Below, piece by piece: positions 8,851 to 19,182 of a stretch of DNA of 64,000 nucleotides (position 1 is its first letter; each line of letters begins with the position of its first letter). Source of the stretch: Pseudomonas putida (GTDB lineage: Bacteria > Pseudomonadota > Gammaproteobacteria > Pseudomonadales > Pseudomonadaceae). The notes under the pieces were generated by a model. It worked only from the letters and a program-made list of their open reading frames with translations, was not told the DNA's origin and did no database searches. The DNA lies in NCBI GenBank assembly GCA_041071465.1, contig CP163498.1, positions 5,474,001 to 5,538,000 of the forward strand, read 5' to 3'. Position numbers and translations under genes: made by a program.

Positions 8851-10233
8851 TCAGTCAGCCAGACGCCAGGTAGTCGCGCCCTTGCTGTCTTCCAGCACTA
8901 CGCCCATGGCGGTGAGCTGGTCGCGAATACGGTCCGACTCTGCCCAGTTCTTGTCCGTACGCGCCTGCAGACGCGCCTGGATCAGGCCTTCCACCTCGGC
9001 AGCATCGACCTTGCCTTCGGCACCCGCACGCAGGAAGTCATCGGCTTCCAGCTGCAGCACACCCAGCACATCACCCAGCTCGCGCAGGCGACCAGCCAGG
9101 CCGGCAGCCGCTTCCAGGTCGCTGTCGCGCAGGCGGTTGATCTCGCGCACCAGGTCGAACAGCACAGCGCAGGCTTCAGGGGTGCCGAAGTCGTCGTTCA
9201 TCGCCACGCTGAAGCGCTCGACGAACGCTTCGCCACCCTTGGCCGCCACCCGTGGCAGGCCGCGCAGGGCGTGGTAGAAGCGCTCCAGCGCGCCCTTGGC
9301 ATCACGCAAGCTGTCTTCCGAGTAGTTGATCGCGCTGCGGTAGTGGCTGGCCACCAGCAGGTAGCGCACCACTTCCGGGTGATACTTTTCGAGCACGTCA
9401 CGGATGGTGAAGAAGTTGTTCAACGACTTGGACATCTTCTCGCCATTGATACGGATCATGCCGCAGTGCATCCAGGCGTTGGCGTACTGCTTGCCAGTGG
9501 CCGCCTCGCTCTGGGCAATCTCGTTCTCGTGGTGCGGGAACTCCAAGTCGCTGCCGCCACCGTGAATGTCGAAGCTCTCACCCAGGCAGCAGGTGGACAT
9601 CACCGAGCACTCGATGTGCCAGCCCGGACGACCTGGGCCCCATGGCGACTCCCAGCTCGGCTCGCCCGGCTTGACGCCTTTCCACAGCACGAAGTCCAGC
9701 GGGTCCTGCTTGGCTTCGTCGACCTCGATGCGTGCGCCGATGCGCAGGTCTTCGATTTTCTTGCGCGACAGCTTGCCATAGCCGACGAACTTGCCGACGC
9801 GGTAGTACACGTCGCCATTGCCCGGGGCGTAGGCGTAACCCTTGTCGATCAGGGTCTGGATCATCGCGTGCATGCCGGCGATATGGTCGGTGGCACGCGG
9901 CTCCTGGTCCGGCGGCAGGATGTTCAGGCGACGCTCGTCTTCGTGCATCGCGTCGATCATGCGGGCGGTGAGCGCGTCGAAGGTTTCGCCGTTCTCGTTG
10001 GCCCGATTGATGATCTTGTCATCGATGTCGGTGATGTTGCGCACGTAGGTCAGGTCATAGCCGCTCTTGCGCAGCCAGCGGGTGACCAGGTCGAAGGCCA
10101 CCATGCTGCGACCATGGCCCAGGTGGCAGTAGTCGTACACGGTCATGCCGCACACGTACATGCGCACCTTGTTGCCATCCAGCGGCTTGAAGGTTTCCTT
10201 CGCTTTGCTCAGGGTGTTGTAAATGGTAAGCAC
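8851..10233 (-). CDS. cysS: Cysteinyl-tRNA synthetase
   Basis: A class I aminoacyl-tRNA synthetase that charges tRNA(Cys) in the cytoplasm. It is 460 residues long, the normal size. The HIGH-equivalent motif is HLGH (residues 37-40, in [12 protein letters not shown]), next to zinc-site Cys28 in CGMTVYD. The KMSKS loop is present as [10 protein letters not shown]. It sits 9 bases downstream of glnS on the same strand, so the two synthetase genes are probably cotranscribed. Confidence 0.98.
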   Translation of the reverse strand: MLTIYNTLSKAKETFKPLDGNKVRMYVCGMTVYDYCHLGHGRSMVAFDLVTRWLRKSGYDLTYVRNITDIDDKIINRANENGETFDALTARMIDAMHEDERRLNILPPDQEPRATDHIAGMHAMIQTLIDKGYAYAPGNGDVYYRVGKFVGYGKLSRKKIEDLRIGARIEVDEAKQDPLDFVLWKGVKPGEPSWESPWGPGRPGWHIECSVMSTCCLGESFDIHGGGSDLEFPHHENEIAQSEAATGKQYANAWMHCGMIRINGEKMSKSLNNFFTIRDVLEKYHPEVVRYLLVASHYRSAINYSEDSLRDAKGALERFYHALRGLPRVAAKGGEAFVERFSVAMNDDFGTPEACAVLFDLVREINRLRDSDLEAAAGLAGRLRELGDVLGVLQLEADDFLRAGAEGKVDAAEVEGLIQARLQARTDKNWAESDRIRDQLTAMGVVLEDSKGATTWRLAD

Positions 10234-10242
10234 GGTGGTTCC

Positions 10243-11946
10243 TCAGCTGCCCCAGGAGTCACGCAGGGTGACAGTGCGGTTGAACACCGGGCGGCCCGGC
10301 TGGCTGTCTTTCAGGTCGGCGCAGAAGTAGCCTTCGCGCTCGAACTGGAAGCGGTCCTCGGGCTGCGCCTGCGCCAGCGACGGCTCGGCACGGCAACCGC
10401 TGAGCACTTGCAGCGAACCAGGGTTGATGTTGTCCAGGAAGCTGCCGCCCTCCTCGGTCTTTTCCGGGTTCGGCGAGCGGAACAGGCGGTCGTACAGGCG
10501 CACTTCGCACTCGACGCTGCCCTCGGCCGGCACCCAGTGGATCACGCCTTTGACCTTGCGGCCTTCAGGGTTCTTGCCCAGGGTGTCCGGGTCGTACGAG
10601 CAACGCAGCTCGACGATGTTGCCGTCGGCATCCTTGATGGCTTCGTCGGCGCGGATCACGTAGCTGCCACGCAGGCGCACTTCACCAGCCGGTTCCAGGC
10701 GCTTGTAGCCCTTCGGCGGCTCTTCCATGAAGTCGTCGCGGTCAATGTACAGCTCGCGGGAGAACGGCAGCACGCGCACACCCATGTCTTCCTTCGGGTG
10801 ACGTGGCAGCTCAAGCTGCTCGACCTGGCCTTCGGGGTAGTTGGTGATGACCACTTTCAGCGGGCGCAGCACGCACATGGCGCGCGGTGCGGTGCGGTCC
10901 AGGTCGTCACGGATGCTGAACTCCAGCATCGACATGTCGACCACGCCGTCGGAACGGTTGGTGCCGATCATTTCGCAGAAGTTGCGGATCGAGGCCGGGG
11001 TGTAGCCACGGCGACGGAAGCCCGACAGGGTCGACATGCGTGGGTCGTCCCAGGCGTCGACGTGTTTCTCGTCCACCAACTGCTTGAGCTTGCGCTTGGA
11101 GGTGATGGTGTAGTTCAGGTTCAGGCGGCTGAACTCGTACTGGCGCGGATGTGCCGGCACCGGCAGGTTGTCGAGGAACCAGTCGTACAGCGGACGATGC
11201 CCTTCGAATTCCAGGGTGCAGATCGAGTGGGTAATGCCCTCGATGGCGTCCGACTGGCCGTGGGTAAAGTCGTAGTTGGGGTAGATGCACCATTTGTCAC
11301 CGGTCTGGTGATGGTGGGCATGGCGGATGCGGTACAGGATCGGGTCACGCAGGTTCATGTTCGGCGAGGCCATGTCGATCTTGGCCCGCAGCACGCGCTC
11401 GCCGTCCTTGAACTCGCCGGCCTTCATGCGGGCGAACAGGTCGAGGTTTTCTTCCACGCTGCGCTCGCGGAACGGGCTGTTCTTGCCCGGCTCCTTGAGG
11501 GTGCCGCGGTATTCCTTGGCTTGCTCAGGGGTCAGGTCGCAGACGTAGGCCTTGCCCTGCTTGATCAGCTCGACCGCCCAGTCGTGCAACTGGTCGAAGT
11601 AGTCGGAGGCATAACGCACGTCGCCGGCCCAGTCGAAACCCAGCCACTTGACATCATTCTGGATGGCGTCGATGTACTCCTGGTCTTCCTTGGCCGGGTT
11701 GGTATCGTCGAAACGCAGGTGGCAGACGCCGCCGAATTCCTTTGCCAGGCCAAAGTTGACGCAGATCGACTTGGCGTGGCCGATGTGCAGATAACCATTG
11801 GGCTCCGGCGGGAAACGGGTGACGATGCTGCTGTGCTTGCCCGAGTCCAGGTCGGCCTGGATGATCGGCCGCAGGAAGTTCGCAGGGACAGCGGGGGCGC
11901 CTTTGGCAGCGGCGTTGGGCGCGTTGTCGGCAGTGGGCTTGCTCAT
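10243..11946 (-). CDS. glnS: Glutaminyl-tRNA synthetase
   Basis: A 567-residue class I synthetase specific for glutamine. [14 protein letters not shown] carries the HIGH signature and [10 protein letters not shown] the KMSKS-type loop. The start at 11946 gives [10 protein letters not shown]. The upstream in-frame extension is not conserved in character and has no better ribosome-binding site. It is the first gene of a glnS-cysS unit and is divergent from ppiB. Confidence 0.98.
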   Translation of the reverse strand: MSKPTADNAPNAAAKGAPAVPANFLRPIIQADLDSGKHSSIVTRFPPEPNGYLHIGHAKSICVNFGLAKEFGGVCHLRFDDTNPAKEDQEYIDAIQNDVKWLGFDWAGDVRYASDYFDQLHDWAVELIKQGKAYVCDLTPEQAKEYRGTLKEPGKNSPFRERSVEENLDLFARMKAGEFKDGERVLRAKIDMASPNMNLRDPILYRIRHAHHHQTGDKWCIYPNYDFTHGQSDAIEGITHSICTLEFEGHRPLYDWFLDNLPVPAHPRQYEFSRLNLNYTITSKRKLKQLVDEKHVDAWDDPRMSTLSGFRRRGYTPASIRNFCEMIGTNRSDGVVDMSMLEFSIRDDLDRTAPRAMCVLRPLKVVITNYPEGQVEQLELPRHPKEDMGVRVLPFSRELYIDRDDFMEEPPKGYKRLEPAGEVRLRGSYVIRADEAIKDADGNIVELRCSYDPDTLGKNPEGRKVKGVIHWVPAEGSVECEVRLYDRLFRSPNPEKTEEGGSFLDNINPGSLQVLSGCRAEPSLAQAQPEDRFQFEREGYFCADLKDSQPGRPVFNRTVTLRDSWGS

Positions 11947-12194
11947 AGGATCCTTGAATGCGTGTGTCCAGCCTGGGTAGGCCGATTGAATCAAAGGGCC
12001 TATCATAGCCGAAGCAGTCAAGCTGCTGACAGTCGGGCCCAAACAAACTGATGTGATTTATCACGGCTTTTTGCCGCAGCCTGGCAAAATGGCCAGTGCG
12101 CGCCATGTGTCGAGTTCGCTTGATCCTGCGTCAGGTGATAACCCGCGCACTGCGCACCCTAATTTCTGATTGCCTTGAAAGAGCGAGTTTCAGC

Positions 12195-12695
12195 ATGTCC
12201 AAAGTCAAACTGAGCACCAACCACGGCGACATCGTCCTGCACCTGGACGCCGAGAAAGCGCCTCTGACTACCGAAAACTTCGTTCAGTACGTCAAGGACG
12301 GCCACTACGATGGCACCGTATTCCACCGTGTCATCAAGGGCTTCATGATCCAGGGCGGCGGCTTCGAGGCCGGCATGAGCCAGAAGAAAACCCGCGCCAG
12401 CATCCAGAACGAAGCCGACAACGGCCTGAAGAACACGAAGTACAGCATCGCCATGGCCCGCACCATGGAGCCGCACTCCGCCTCGGCGCAGTTCTTCATC
12501 AACGCCTCCGACAACGACTTCCTCAACCACAGCGGCAAGAACGTGCAGGGCTGGGGCTACGCCGTGTTCGGCGAAGTGATCGAAGGCCGTGAAATTGTCG
12601 ACGCTATCGAAAAAGTCGCCACCGGCTCCAAAGCGGGTCACCAGGACGTACCGAAAGACGACGTGATCATCGAGAAAGCCGAGATCATTGAGTGA
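12195..12695 (+). CDS. ppiB: Cytoplasmic peptidyl-prolyl cis-trans isomerase (cyclophilin) PpiB
   Basis: A 166-residue cyclophilin that speeds proline isomerisation during folding. Active-site segments [14 protein letters not shown] and SAQFFIN are intact. There is no signal peptide, so it is the cytoplasmic form. The ATG at 12195 gives [13 protein letters not shown]; the in-frame region upstream is promoter. The stop codon overlaps the GTG start of lpxH (GTGA), giving translational coupling. A 12-base palindrome, GTGATTTATCAC, at 12053-12064 lies in the glnS/ppiB intergenic region. Confidence 0.96.
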   Translation: MSKVKLSTNHGDIVLHLDAEKAPLTTENFVQYVKDGHYDGTVFHRVIKGFMIQGGGFEAGMSQKKTRASIQNEADNGLKNTKYSIAMARTMEPHSASAQFFINASDNDFLNHSGKNVQGWGYAVFGEVIEGREIVDAIEKVATGSKAGHQDVPKDDVIIEKAEIIE

Positions 12696-13413
12696 TACTG
12701 CTGATCTCCGATCTGCATCTGCAAGAAGAACGCCCGGATATTTCCCGGGCGTTTCTTGATCTGCTCGATGGCCGTGCCCGCCACGCCAAGGCGCTGTACA
12801 TTCTTGGCGACTTTTTCGAAGCGTGGATCGGTGACGATGCCATGACGCCCTTCCAGCAGTCGATCTGCCAGGCCATGCGCCGGCTGAGCGACAGCGGCAC
12901 GGCCATCTACCTGATGCACGGCAACCGTGATTTCCTGATTGGCCAGGCCTTCTGCGACGCCGCAGGCTGCACGCTACTGAGCGACCCCAGCGTGATCGAG
13001 CTGGGCGGTGAACAGGTGCTGCTGATGCATGGCGACACTTTGTGCACCCGCGACCTGGGTTACATGAAAATGCGCCGTTTGCTGCGCAACCCGCTGAGCT
13101 TGTGGATTTTGCGCCACCTGCCGTTGTCGTCCCGCTACAAGCTGGCGCGCAAGCTGCGCAGCGAAAGCCGCACGCAAACGCGGATGAAATCCACCGAAAT
13201 TGTCGACGTCACGCCGGAGGAAGTACCGAAGGTGATGGCGGCGCATGGCGTGCGCACGCTGGTGCATGGCCATACCCACCGCCCGGCGATCCACAAGCTG
13301 ATGGTCGATGGGCAGCCAGCACGGCGCATCGTGCTGGGCGACTGGACCGCCGGGGTTGGGCCCTGCAGGTTGACGAGCAAGGGTTCCAGCTGGCGCCGTT
13401 CGAGTTTTCCTGA
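12692..13413 (+). pseudogene. lpxH: UDP-2,3-diacylglucosamine diphosphatase LpxH, frameshifted near the C-terminus
   Basis: A peripheral membrane metallophosphoesterase that cleaves UDP-2,3-diacylglucosamine to lipid X in lipid A synthesis. Metal-binding motifs are all visible: SDLHLQ near the start, GDFFEAW, HGNRDF, HGD and GHTHRP. The reading frame breaks at the GG at 13344-13345. One added G restores [16 protein letters not shown] and the normal end LAPFEFS at 13413, giving the usual 240 residues. Without it, translation runs about 100 residues into unrelated sequence. As lpxH is normally essential and everything else is intact, a sequencing error is the likeliest cause. The GTG start overlaps ppiB. 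Confidence 0.85.
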
Positions 13414-13438
13414 CCCCGACACCAGCGGGTTGCCAGCA

Positions 13439-13473
13439 CTGGCCACTTCGGGGGTGACCCGCGAAGTGGCCAG
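13439..13473. terminator. REP-like inverted repeat between convergent lpxH and pvdQ
   Basis: The arms CTGGCCACTTCG (13439-13450) and CGAAGTGGCCAG (13462-13473) are perfectly complementary, with a short inner GGGGTGACCC. It lies between two genes that end towards each other and probably terminates both. The CTTCG/CGAAG core resembles the REP palindrome at 890. Confidence 0.65.
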
Positions 13474-13479
13474 CATGCC

Positions 13480-15795
13480 TTACTGCTGCGCCATTGCCCC
13501 CTTGTCCCGCTCACTGATCACCGACTCCCGGTACTCAGGGTCCGCCTTGATCTGTGCCTCGGTAAACGGTATCAGCGCCAGTTGCTTGGCCGCGAAGGCC
13601 TTGGTCTGGTCACTGGCGTGCGCCGAAGCGGCCTCGCTGGACTGCGAGAACGCCAGCAGCCCACGCGCCTCTGGCCCTTTGTCGGTGAAGCTGACCAGTT
13701 GCAGGTAGCTGGTACCACTGACCACCAGCCGCTTGCCGTGCCCGTGCGGCACGCTGTAAATCGCGTTGTACACCCCCAGCGCCTGCGGGCCACCCGGTAC
13801 CGGCGTGCCATCAAGCGCCTGCTGCACCTGCCCCCAACGCGCCTCCCCGGCCACGCCACTCTCACTTACCTGCTTGATCGACGCCAGTGCTGCATCGTGT
13901 ACCAGATTACGCACCGCGGCTTGCTCGACCGCAAGGCCGCGCGGGGTGTGCTGCGGGTCGGCCGGGTCGAACGCCACCCGCCAGCTTTCCGGGTGCTCGG
14001 CCAAGGCAGTGAACAGATTCTGGAAATGCACCAGGCCAATGCCACTGTCCAGGTCGGCCTTGCCGTTCCAGGCAGCCAGGCTGCTGCACACGGCCTGCAC
14101 ATCCGCGCTGGCACCCTTGCACCATTGCAGCAGGTCCGGCAGCACCAGGCTGGCCAGGTAGACCTCGTCATCGGTGACAATGCGCTGCAGCTCATCCACA
14201 CCCAACCGGGCGGTGCCTTGCAAACGCTGCAGGGCAAAACGGCCACGCATGCCCAGCGGCTGGTCATTGCGGCTGACCAAGGGTGAGTAGCCGGTCAGCG
14301 GCTGTGCAGGGTTCGCCATCCAGGCCGGGTCGTTGGAGTTTTGCACGAAGTCTTCACGCTCGAGGCTCGGCAGCAAGCGGGCCGGGAAAATGCCCGGTTG
14401 CGCCGCCTGCGCGTCCACCTTCCACTGGCAGGCGCTACGCGAACCATCCAGCACCACCACGCGCCCTTGCGCCTGCGGGTTGCTGCAGGTATCCAGCAGT
14501 TGCTGGTCGACATAGGGCACGACCGACTGGTTCAGGTACAAAGCCCGCCCACCCTGGTCCACGGCCAGCGTGTTGACCCAAGGGATGCCTTGCAACTGCT
14601 CGACCGAACCCTTCAATGCCGCGAGGCTGTCGGCACGGTTGATCTGGTACCACTGCTGCAGTACACGTGTGTTCTCAAGGTTGGCGTCACGCAAGCTGTA
14701 GGCCGCATGCACATCCCAGTCCAGGCGACCTGGCCATTGCACCACCGGGCCGAACTGCGAGCTGTAGACCTGCCGCTCTACCTGGCTCAGGCTGCCATCC
14801 TCGGCCTTGACCGCCACACGGATGGTTTGCCGGGCCAGCGGTAGCGACCTGCCATCGAGCAAGTAGCACGTCGGGTCCTTGGGGTCGAGCTGCAGGCGGT
14901 AGAGGGTGAAGTGCTTAGAGGTGTCGACGGTGTGCGTCCACGCCAGGTGCTGGTTGAAACCGATGTTGATCATCGGCAGGCCCGGTAATGCTGCGCCCAT
15001 CACGTCGAGCTGGCCTGGAATGGTCAGTTGCATCTGGTAAAAGCGCATGCCGCCCATCCACGGGAAGTGGGGGTTGGCCAGCAACAGGCCGCGGCCATTG
15101 GCCGAACGCTGCGCACCTACTGCCACAGCATTGCTGCCACGCTCCGAGGCGAACCGCTCCTGCCGGGCCAGCGCAGCGGCAAAACCCGCTGAGGATGCCT
15201 GGCGGGTCAGTGCTGGAGGGTGTGCCCCCGCCAGCGCCTCGACGAACTGCCCGACACCGCCCTCGGCCAGCAACCGGCGGGTCAGTTTGACCAGGTCCTG
15301 GCTGCTGATAGGCCGCACCCACTCACCCTCGCCGCATTCGGCGGGCAGCCCTTGGCCACGGCGCTCGGCCAATGCCCGGTTGTAGCCGCTGGCATAACCC
15401 GCCAGCAGTGCCTGTACCGGCGCTGGCTGTGCCTGCAGGAACGCATCGACCGCCGCCGGGCTGTTGAGCCAGGTGAAAAACAGGTCGCTGGCCAGGTTGT
15501 CACGCTGCTCCAGGGTCTTGCCCTTGGCGCCGAAAAAGCGCGATCGCTCACCGCTCACGGTCAGCACTTCATTGGCCAGCAGGCACAGGTTGTCCTGGGC
15601 ATAGACATAGCCAACGCCATAGCCCAGGCCGCGCTCATCCTTGGCCACGATATGCGGCACGCCAAAACTGGTGCGACGGATCTGGGCACTGGTATCGGCT
15701 ACGGCGGGCTGCGCCTGTACGCCGATACTGAAGGCCACCAGGGCAGCGGCCAGGCCGGCGCACGTCATGGGACGGGAAAGTGGAAACACGGGCAC
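13480..15795 (-). CDS. pvdQ: PvdQ-type periplasmic acylase (Ntn-hydrolase, penicillin acylase family)
   Basis: A 771-residue exported precursor close in sequence along its length to P. aeruginosa PvdQ as I recall it. PvdQ removes the fatty-acid tail from pyoverdine precursors and also hydrolyses long-chain acyl-homoserine lactones. A signal peptide covers about residues 1-28 (ending VQAQPAVA). The alpha chain is followed by the self-cleavage site, with the new N-terminal serine in RGSNAVAVG. The beta chain has the conserved [15 protein letters not shown] and [10 protein letters not shown]. No pyoverdine genes lie in this window. The gene stands alone between convergent lpxH and a divergent Fur-like gene. 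Substrate is inferred from family only. Confidence 0.9.
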   Translation of the reverse strand: MPVFPLSRPMTCAGLAAALVAFSIGVQAQPAVADTSAQIRRTSFGVPHIVAKDERGLGYGVGYVYAQDNLCLLANEVLTVSGERSRFFGAKGKTLEQRDNLASDLFFTWLNSPAAVDAFLQAQPAPVQALLAGYASGYNRALAERRGQGLPAECGEGEWVRPISSQDLVKLTRRLLAEGGVGQFVEALAGAHPPALTRQASSAGFAAALARQERFASERGSNAVAVGAQRSANGRGLLLANPHFPWMGGMRFYQMQLTIPGQLDVMGAALPGLPMINIGFNQHLAWTHTVDTSKHFTLYRLQLDPKDPTCYLLDGRSLPLARQTIRVAVKAEDGSLSQVERQVYSSQFGPVVQWPGRLDWDVHAAYSLRDANLENTRVLQQWYQINRADSLAALKGSVEQLQGIPWVNTLAVDQGGRALYLNQSVVPYVDQQLLDTCSNPQAQGRVVVLDGSRSACQWKVDAQAAQPGIFPARLLPSLEREDFVQNSNDPAWMANPAQPLTGYSPLVSRNDQPLGMRGRFALQRLQGTARLGVDELQRIVTDDEVYLASLVLPDLLQWCKGASADVQAVCSSLAAWNGKADLDSGIGLVHFQNLFTALAEHPESWRVAFDPADPQHTPRGLAVEQAAVRNLVHDAALASIKQVSESGVAGEARWGQVQQALDGTPVPGGPQALGVYNAIYSVPHGHGKRLVVSGTSYLQLVSFTDKGPEARGLLAFSQSSEAASAHASDQTKAFAAKQLALIPFTEAQIKADPEYRESVISERDKGAMAQQ

Positions 15796-15985
15796 TCCTC
15801 GGATTCGGGGGTCATCCCGATCAGACGAATGGCCAGATGAAAATTTTACGTATTACAAGGCGATGGAACGTCTTGATGAGGAGCAGGCATTTTTTTTACG
15901 AGTGAGTTGCAGTTTTTGCGTTCTCATTCGTCCTAGTAAGTGAGGCAACCACATTTCGGGTTCGTCCACGAAAAGGAGCATTCAC

Positions 15986-16360
15986 ATGTACAACCCGCAA
16001 CCCTCGATCCAGGCCGGGCGCGTCCCAGGCAAAGCGCCCAATGGACAGGACGCTTTTTCTGAAGAACGCATCGGCAATGAACAGATCCGCGAGCTGCTGC
16101 GCACCTTCGGCCTGCGCACCAGCCTGATCCGCCTCAAGGTGATCGACGCTTTGCACGCCGCCGACCGCAATGGCCGCAGTATTGGCGTGCGCGGTGTGCA
16201 TGCACAACTGGAACAACTGGATATCCCGTTGTCGTTCCTCAGTGTGCGCGAAGTACTCAAGCGCCTGTGCACCGAAGGCGTCATCCAGCTGGGTAGCGAC
16301 AAATGTTACAGCCTCAACCCCCAGGCGCGTGCCGTACTGGAGCAAACACTCTCGCGCTGA
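15986..16360 (+). CDS. Short Fur-like winged-helix protein
   Basis: A 124-residue protein. Residues 30-115 resemble the DNA-binding domain of Fur/Zur regulators: RELLRTFGLRTSLIRLKVID corresponds to the first helices, and SVREVLKRLCTEGVIQL to the recognition helix and wing. The C-terminal dimerisation domain and the His/Cys metal ligands of true Fur proteins are absent. It could be a metal-independent regulator or a truncated relative that pairs with a full-length Fur. A good start at 15986 is preceded by AAAAGGAG. The neighbours give no target. Confidence 0.7.
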   Translation: MYNPQPSIQAGRVPGKAPNGQDAFSEERIGNEQIRELLRTFGLRTSLIRLKVIDALHAADRNGRSIGVRGVHAQLEQLDIPLSFLSVREVLKRLCTEGVIQLGSDKCYSLNPQARAVLEQTLSR

Positions 16361-16396
16361 GCGCATGGCCGGCCATGCCTGGCCGGCCCGCGCAGA

Positions 16397-16585
16397 TCAG
16401 GGCTTGACCTTGCGCCGCAGAATGCCGTTGATCACCACGACCACCACGGCAATGGCGATGGCCAGCATCTGGAAGGTCTGTTCACTGATTGTGCCCTGCT
16501 TCTGCAGATGGGACAGGCCCAGCATCAGGCCCAATACCACCAGGATGATCAAAAGTGAATATTTGAGGCGCTGCACGTGTGTCAT
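16397..16585 (-). CDS. Small two-helix membrane protein
   Basis: A 62-residue protein with two predicted membrane helices (about residues 9-26 and 38-57) and a basic C-terminus (RRKVKP). I do not recognise a family. The start ATG gives MTHVQRLKY and is preceded by AAGGAA on the minus strand. It is convergent with the Fur-like gene and divergent from the next exported protein. Confidence 0.65.
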   Translation of the reverse strand: MTHVQRLKYSLLIILVVLGLMLGLSHLQKQGTISEQTFQMLAIAIAVVVVVINGILRRKVKP

Positions 16586-16736
16586 CGAAGGTTCCTTGCA
16601 ACATCAGGGGCAAATGGCTCGCAACGAGCGGCGGCAATGATACAACGGTCACTGCCCACAGCGCTGTATTTCCTGCTGGGTGGGGCAGCGCGGGCCTGAA
16701 AGCATGGGAGTTCCAAGCACCCATGCCGGAGGCACC

Positions 16737-17195
16737 ATGTACAAAACGTTGCTGTTCGCATCGCTGTTTCTGTCCCCCCTCTCCCTTCATGCGCTGGACA
16801 CCCAGCAGACGCCTGACGAACACCTGCTCGAACTGGGCCACCAGTTGGCTACCCATGCCGGTGCCAGCCAATGGCAACAATTGTGGCAACGTGTCCGCCA
16901 GGCCGGCTACCTGCAGGCTGGTGCTGCGCCGGTACATTTCAGCGTGCCTGCGGCCCGGTTACCCGACCTGGCTCGGCAAACCCTGGCCCAGGCCGACCAG
17001 GTACAGGCACTGCGCCAGACACAGGCACTGTACCGCCGCAGCTTTGCCGGCCCGGCCATTGGCCAGCGCAACGGGCAGCCGTTGCATGCGCTTTGCCTGT
17101 TGGTCGATTGGCGCACATTGCCCCAAGGCATGCGCGCCACCCCTCACGCCTACCTGGCTAGCGCCAGCTTGCTGAGCAGCTATCCGTGCGACTGA
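16737..17195 (+). CDS. Exported protein of unknown function
   Basis: A 152-residue protein with a clear Sec signal peptide (MYKTLLFASLFLSPLSLHA, cleavage after Ala19). The mature part is Gln/Ala/Leu-rich and mostly helical in character. It carries a single Cys near each end of its second half (LHALCLLVDW and the C-terminal SYPCD), which could form a disulfide. The ATG at 16737 is chosen over upstream in-frame starts because it begins the signal peptide and follows GGAGGC. I do not recognise the family. Confidence 0.6.
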   Translation: MYKTLLFASLFLSPLSLHALDTQQTPDEHLLELGHQLATHAGASQWQQLWQRVRQAGYLQAGAAPVHFSVPAARLPDLARQTLAQADQVQALRQTQALYRRSFAGPAIGQRNGQPLHALCLLVDWRTLPQGMRATPHAYLASASLLSSYPCD

Positions 17196-17444
17196 TGGTT
17201 GCCTGACCCATTCGCATCAATGGGAGTAACCAGATGGGTCGCCTTACGGTACAGCCGGAAGTCAACGCGATTTCCTACACCGCCAGATATCGTTGCCTGC
17301 AAAACCTACTCACCGAAGCTACAACCCCCAGCCCCTATGTCGCCTAGCGACGCGCCTTGGCTGTCGCACAGAATTTGCTCACACCTTCGACATAACGCCG
17401 TGGGTGATCGGGTCGCACATCCACCCATCCCGAAGGAGCGCCAT

Positions 17445-17825
17445 ATGCAACTGCCAGATTTGAGCCAGATCGATATCAGCCAACTGCCCCACTCGTTGCA
17501 GGCCTTGATCGAGTGTATCGGTATCGAAAACGCCTACCAGCTCACCTGCGCCTACGGCGGCAGGCCCAAATACATTCCCAAGCACCGCGAGCGCACCAAG
17601 CTCGCCGACGTGCAGCCAGCCGAAGCGTTAGACGCACTGATCAAGCGCTTTGCCGGGGTCGCACTGGAAATTCCCAAGGCTGACCACTTTCTGCGCCAAC
17701 TGCGCAACCAGCAGATCCAGAAGGAAAGCGCCAACGGCTTGTCACGCAGCCTGCTGGCGAACAAGTACGGCCTGAGCCTGCGCCAGATCGGCAACATCCG
17801 GCGCCAGGAGCCTTGCACTCGCTGA
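17445..17825 (+). CDS. Mor-family-like transcription regulator
   Basis: A 126-residue protein. The C-terminal half (SRSLLANKYGLSLRQIGNIR) reads as a helix-turn-helix. The middle (ALIECIGIENAYQLTCAYGG, then YIPKHRE) matches the layout I recall for Mor/C activators of Mu-like phages. The ATG at 17445 has GAAGGAG 8 bases upstream. No other phage genes are nearby, so it may be a domesticated regulator. It lies 64 bases ahead of two DUF2589-type genes on the same strand, its most likely targets or partners. Family assignment is by motif recognition only. Confidence 0.7.
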   Translation: MQLPDLSQIDISQLPHSLQALIECIGIENAYQLTCAYGGRPKYIPKHRERTKLADVQPAEALDALIKRFAGVALEIPKADHFLRQLRNQQIQKESANGLSRSLLANKYGLSLRQIGNIRRQEPCTR

Positions 17826-17889
17826 TACCCAAGCACCGTAGCAGCCCTTATGCGGTTGCCTCAACCCACCAGAAGATGAGTTTCCTTAT

Positions 17890-18534
17890 ATGTCGATAGA
17901 TAACAGCCTGATTGGCTCCGTCATCAACGCCCTGCCGATGGACCGCCTGATTGCTGGCCCCTTGCAGGCCATGGTCCAGGCGCAGGTGACTGCCAGTAAA
18001 TCGTACGCCGACTTCCTGATGCAGGTGTGCGTCCAGGATGGCAAGGCCGTCGCCATCCAGTTCGACTACGACGAAACCATCGTCGACGAACAAGGCGAAT
18101 ACAAGGGTGTAGTCAGCAAGACCATGAAAGTGCCGCTGCTGGCGGCCATTACCCACCCGAACATTTCCATTGAAGAGGGTAATGTCGAGTTCGAGCTGGT
18201 CATCAGCCAGATGTCCGAAGATGTATCCAGCAAGGACATGAATGCAGAAACGACCGCCTCCCTGGGCTGGGGGCCGTTCAAGCTGAACGTGAAAGGCAGC
18301 GTGAGCCACAAGTCCACGCAAACCCGCAAGACAGATACCCGCGCCCGCTATGCCTTCAACACGACCTTGAAACGCCAGGAACCGCCCGAAGCGATGATGA
18401 GGGTAATCGAGTTTCTGACTGACGCCGCGACCAAGCCAACCGTTGTCAGAACGGCCGCGCTGGAAAGCCCGGACGAAATTTCCCAGGCCGATACCTTGAA
18501 AGGGCCTGAGCCTGAAAAACTACCGACCCCTTAA
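17890..18534 (+). CDS. DUF2589-type protein, first of a paralogous pair
   Basis: A 214-residue cytoplasmic protein with no signal or membrane segment. It opens with a helical region (SVINALPMDRLIAGPLQAM). A beta-rich central domain follows, containing KVPLLAAITHPN and FELVISQ, and then RQEPPEAMMRVIEFL, which recurs in the next gene. The C-terminal 40 residues are Pro/Glu-rich and probably disordered. I associate this layout with DUF2589, whose function is unknown. Neighbours are a Mor-like regulator upstream and a paralogue downstream. Confidence 0.75.
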   Translation: MSIDNSLIGSVINALPMDRLIAGPLQAMVQAQVTASKSYADFLMQVCVQDGKAVAIQFDYDETIVDEQGEYKGVVSKTMKVPLLAAITHPNISIEEGNVEFELVISQMSEDVSSKDMNAETTASLGWGPFKLNVKGSVSHKSTQTRKTDTRARYAFNTTLKRQEPPEAMMRVIEFLTDAATKPTVVRTAALESPDEISQADTLKGPEPEKLPTP

Positions 18535-18608
18535 GACCCTTGCACTTCACCCTCGAGCCCCTCTTCCCGCAATGAGAGGGGCATAACCTGGCTTGAGGAG
18601 TCGGATCG

Positions 18609-19163
18609 TTGCAAAAGCCCCCTGCCCCCATGACCTCCATCGACCTGCGCGAGATCACCCGTGGCCTGCAAGAGGCCGCCAGCGCCACCAACAGTTTGAT
18701 CGCCCAGCAGTACATCAACCTCTTCGACCAGTTCTTCGAATGCGACACCGAGGCGTTGGGCGCCCCTATGAAGGCCAAGATGGTCGAGGTGGCGATGGAC
18801 GGCCAGCACATCATGCGCGTTCCATTGTTCGCCCTGGTATCACCCAAGGGCCTGGCCCTGGAGCGCATGCAGGTCGATTTGTCTGTAAGGGTCAAAGGTA
18901 CTGAAGCGCAACAGGCGCTGCTGACGGCAGCCGAGAGCAAGGCCGCCAGCTTCAAGGTGACCATCGGCGGCCAGGGCCGTCAGGGTGAAAGCCGGGACCC
19001 AGACGAAGTGCAGATCCGCATGCAGTTCCAGGCGAGTGAGCCGCCGGAGGCGCTGAACCGGTTGATCGAGGAATACACCAGCCTGATCGTCCCGGTACGC
19101 GCTACCCAATCGCCGCCCCCAACCGACACCAATGAGTTCATCGAGGCGGCCATCGTCCGTTGA
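18609..19163 (+). CDS. DUF2589-type protein, second of the pair
   Basis: A 184-residue paralogue of the preceding protein. Shared positions include SLIAQQYINLFDQF against the first helix, RVPLFALVSPKG against KVPLLAAITHPN, and SEPPEALNRLIEEY against QEPPEAMMRVIEFL. The TTG at 18609 is preferred because GAGGAG lies 8 bases upstream; the first ATG (18630) is 29 bases from it. A hairpin with arms 18557-18564 and 18575-18582 lies in the 74-base gap between the two genes, so the second may be expressed differently. It ends 19 bases from the convergent tamB. Function unknown. Confidence 0.72.
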   Translation: MQKPPAPMTSIDLREITRGLQEAASATNSLIAQQYINLFDQFFECDTEALGAPMKAKMVEVAMDGQHIMRVPLFALVSPKGLALERMQVDLSVRVKGTEAQQALLTAAESKAASFKVTIGGQGRQGESRDPDEVQIRMQFQASEPPEALNRLIEEYTSLIVPVRATQSPPPTDTNEFIEAAIVR

Positions 19164-19182
19164 CGACCGCCCCGGCGCAGGC

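Noticed and set aside
9271..12051. A 926-codon plus-strand open frame opposite cysS and glnS
   Set aside because: Shadow of two well-defined synthetase genes in a high-GC genome.
12692..13708. A 338-residue fused reading of lpxH
   Set aside because: After residue 218 the translation loses all family similarity, while another frame gives the normal LpxH C-terminus; it is a frameshift product, not a fusion.
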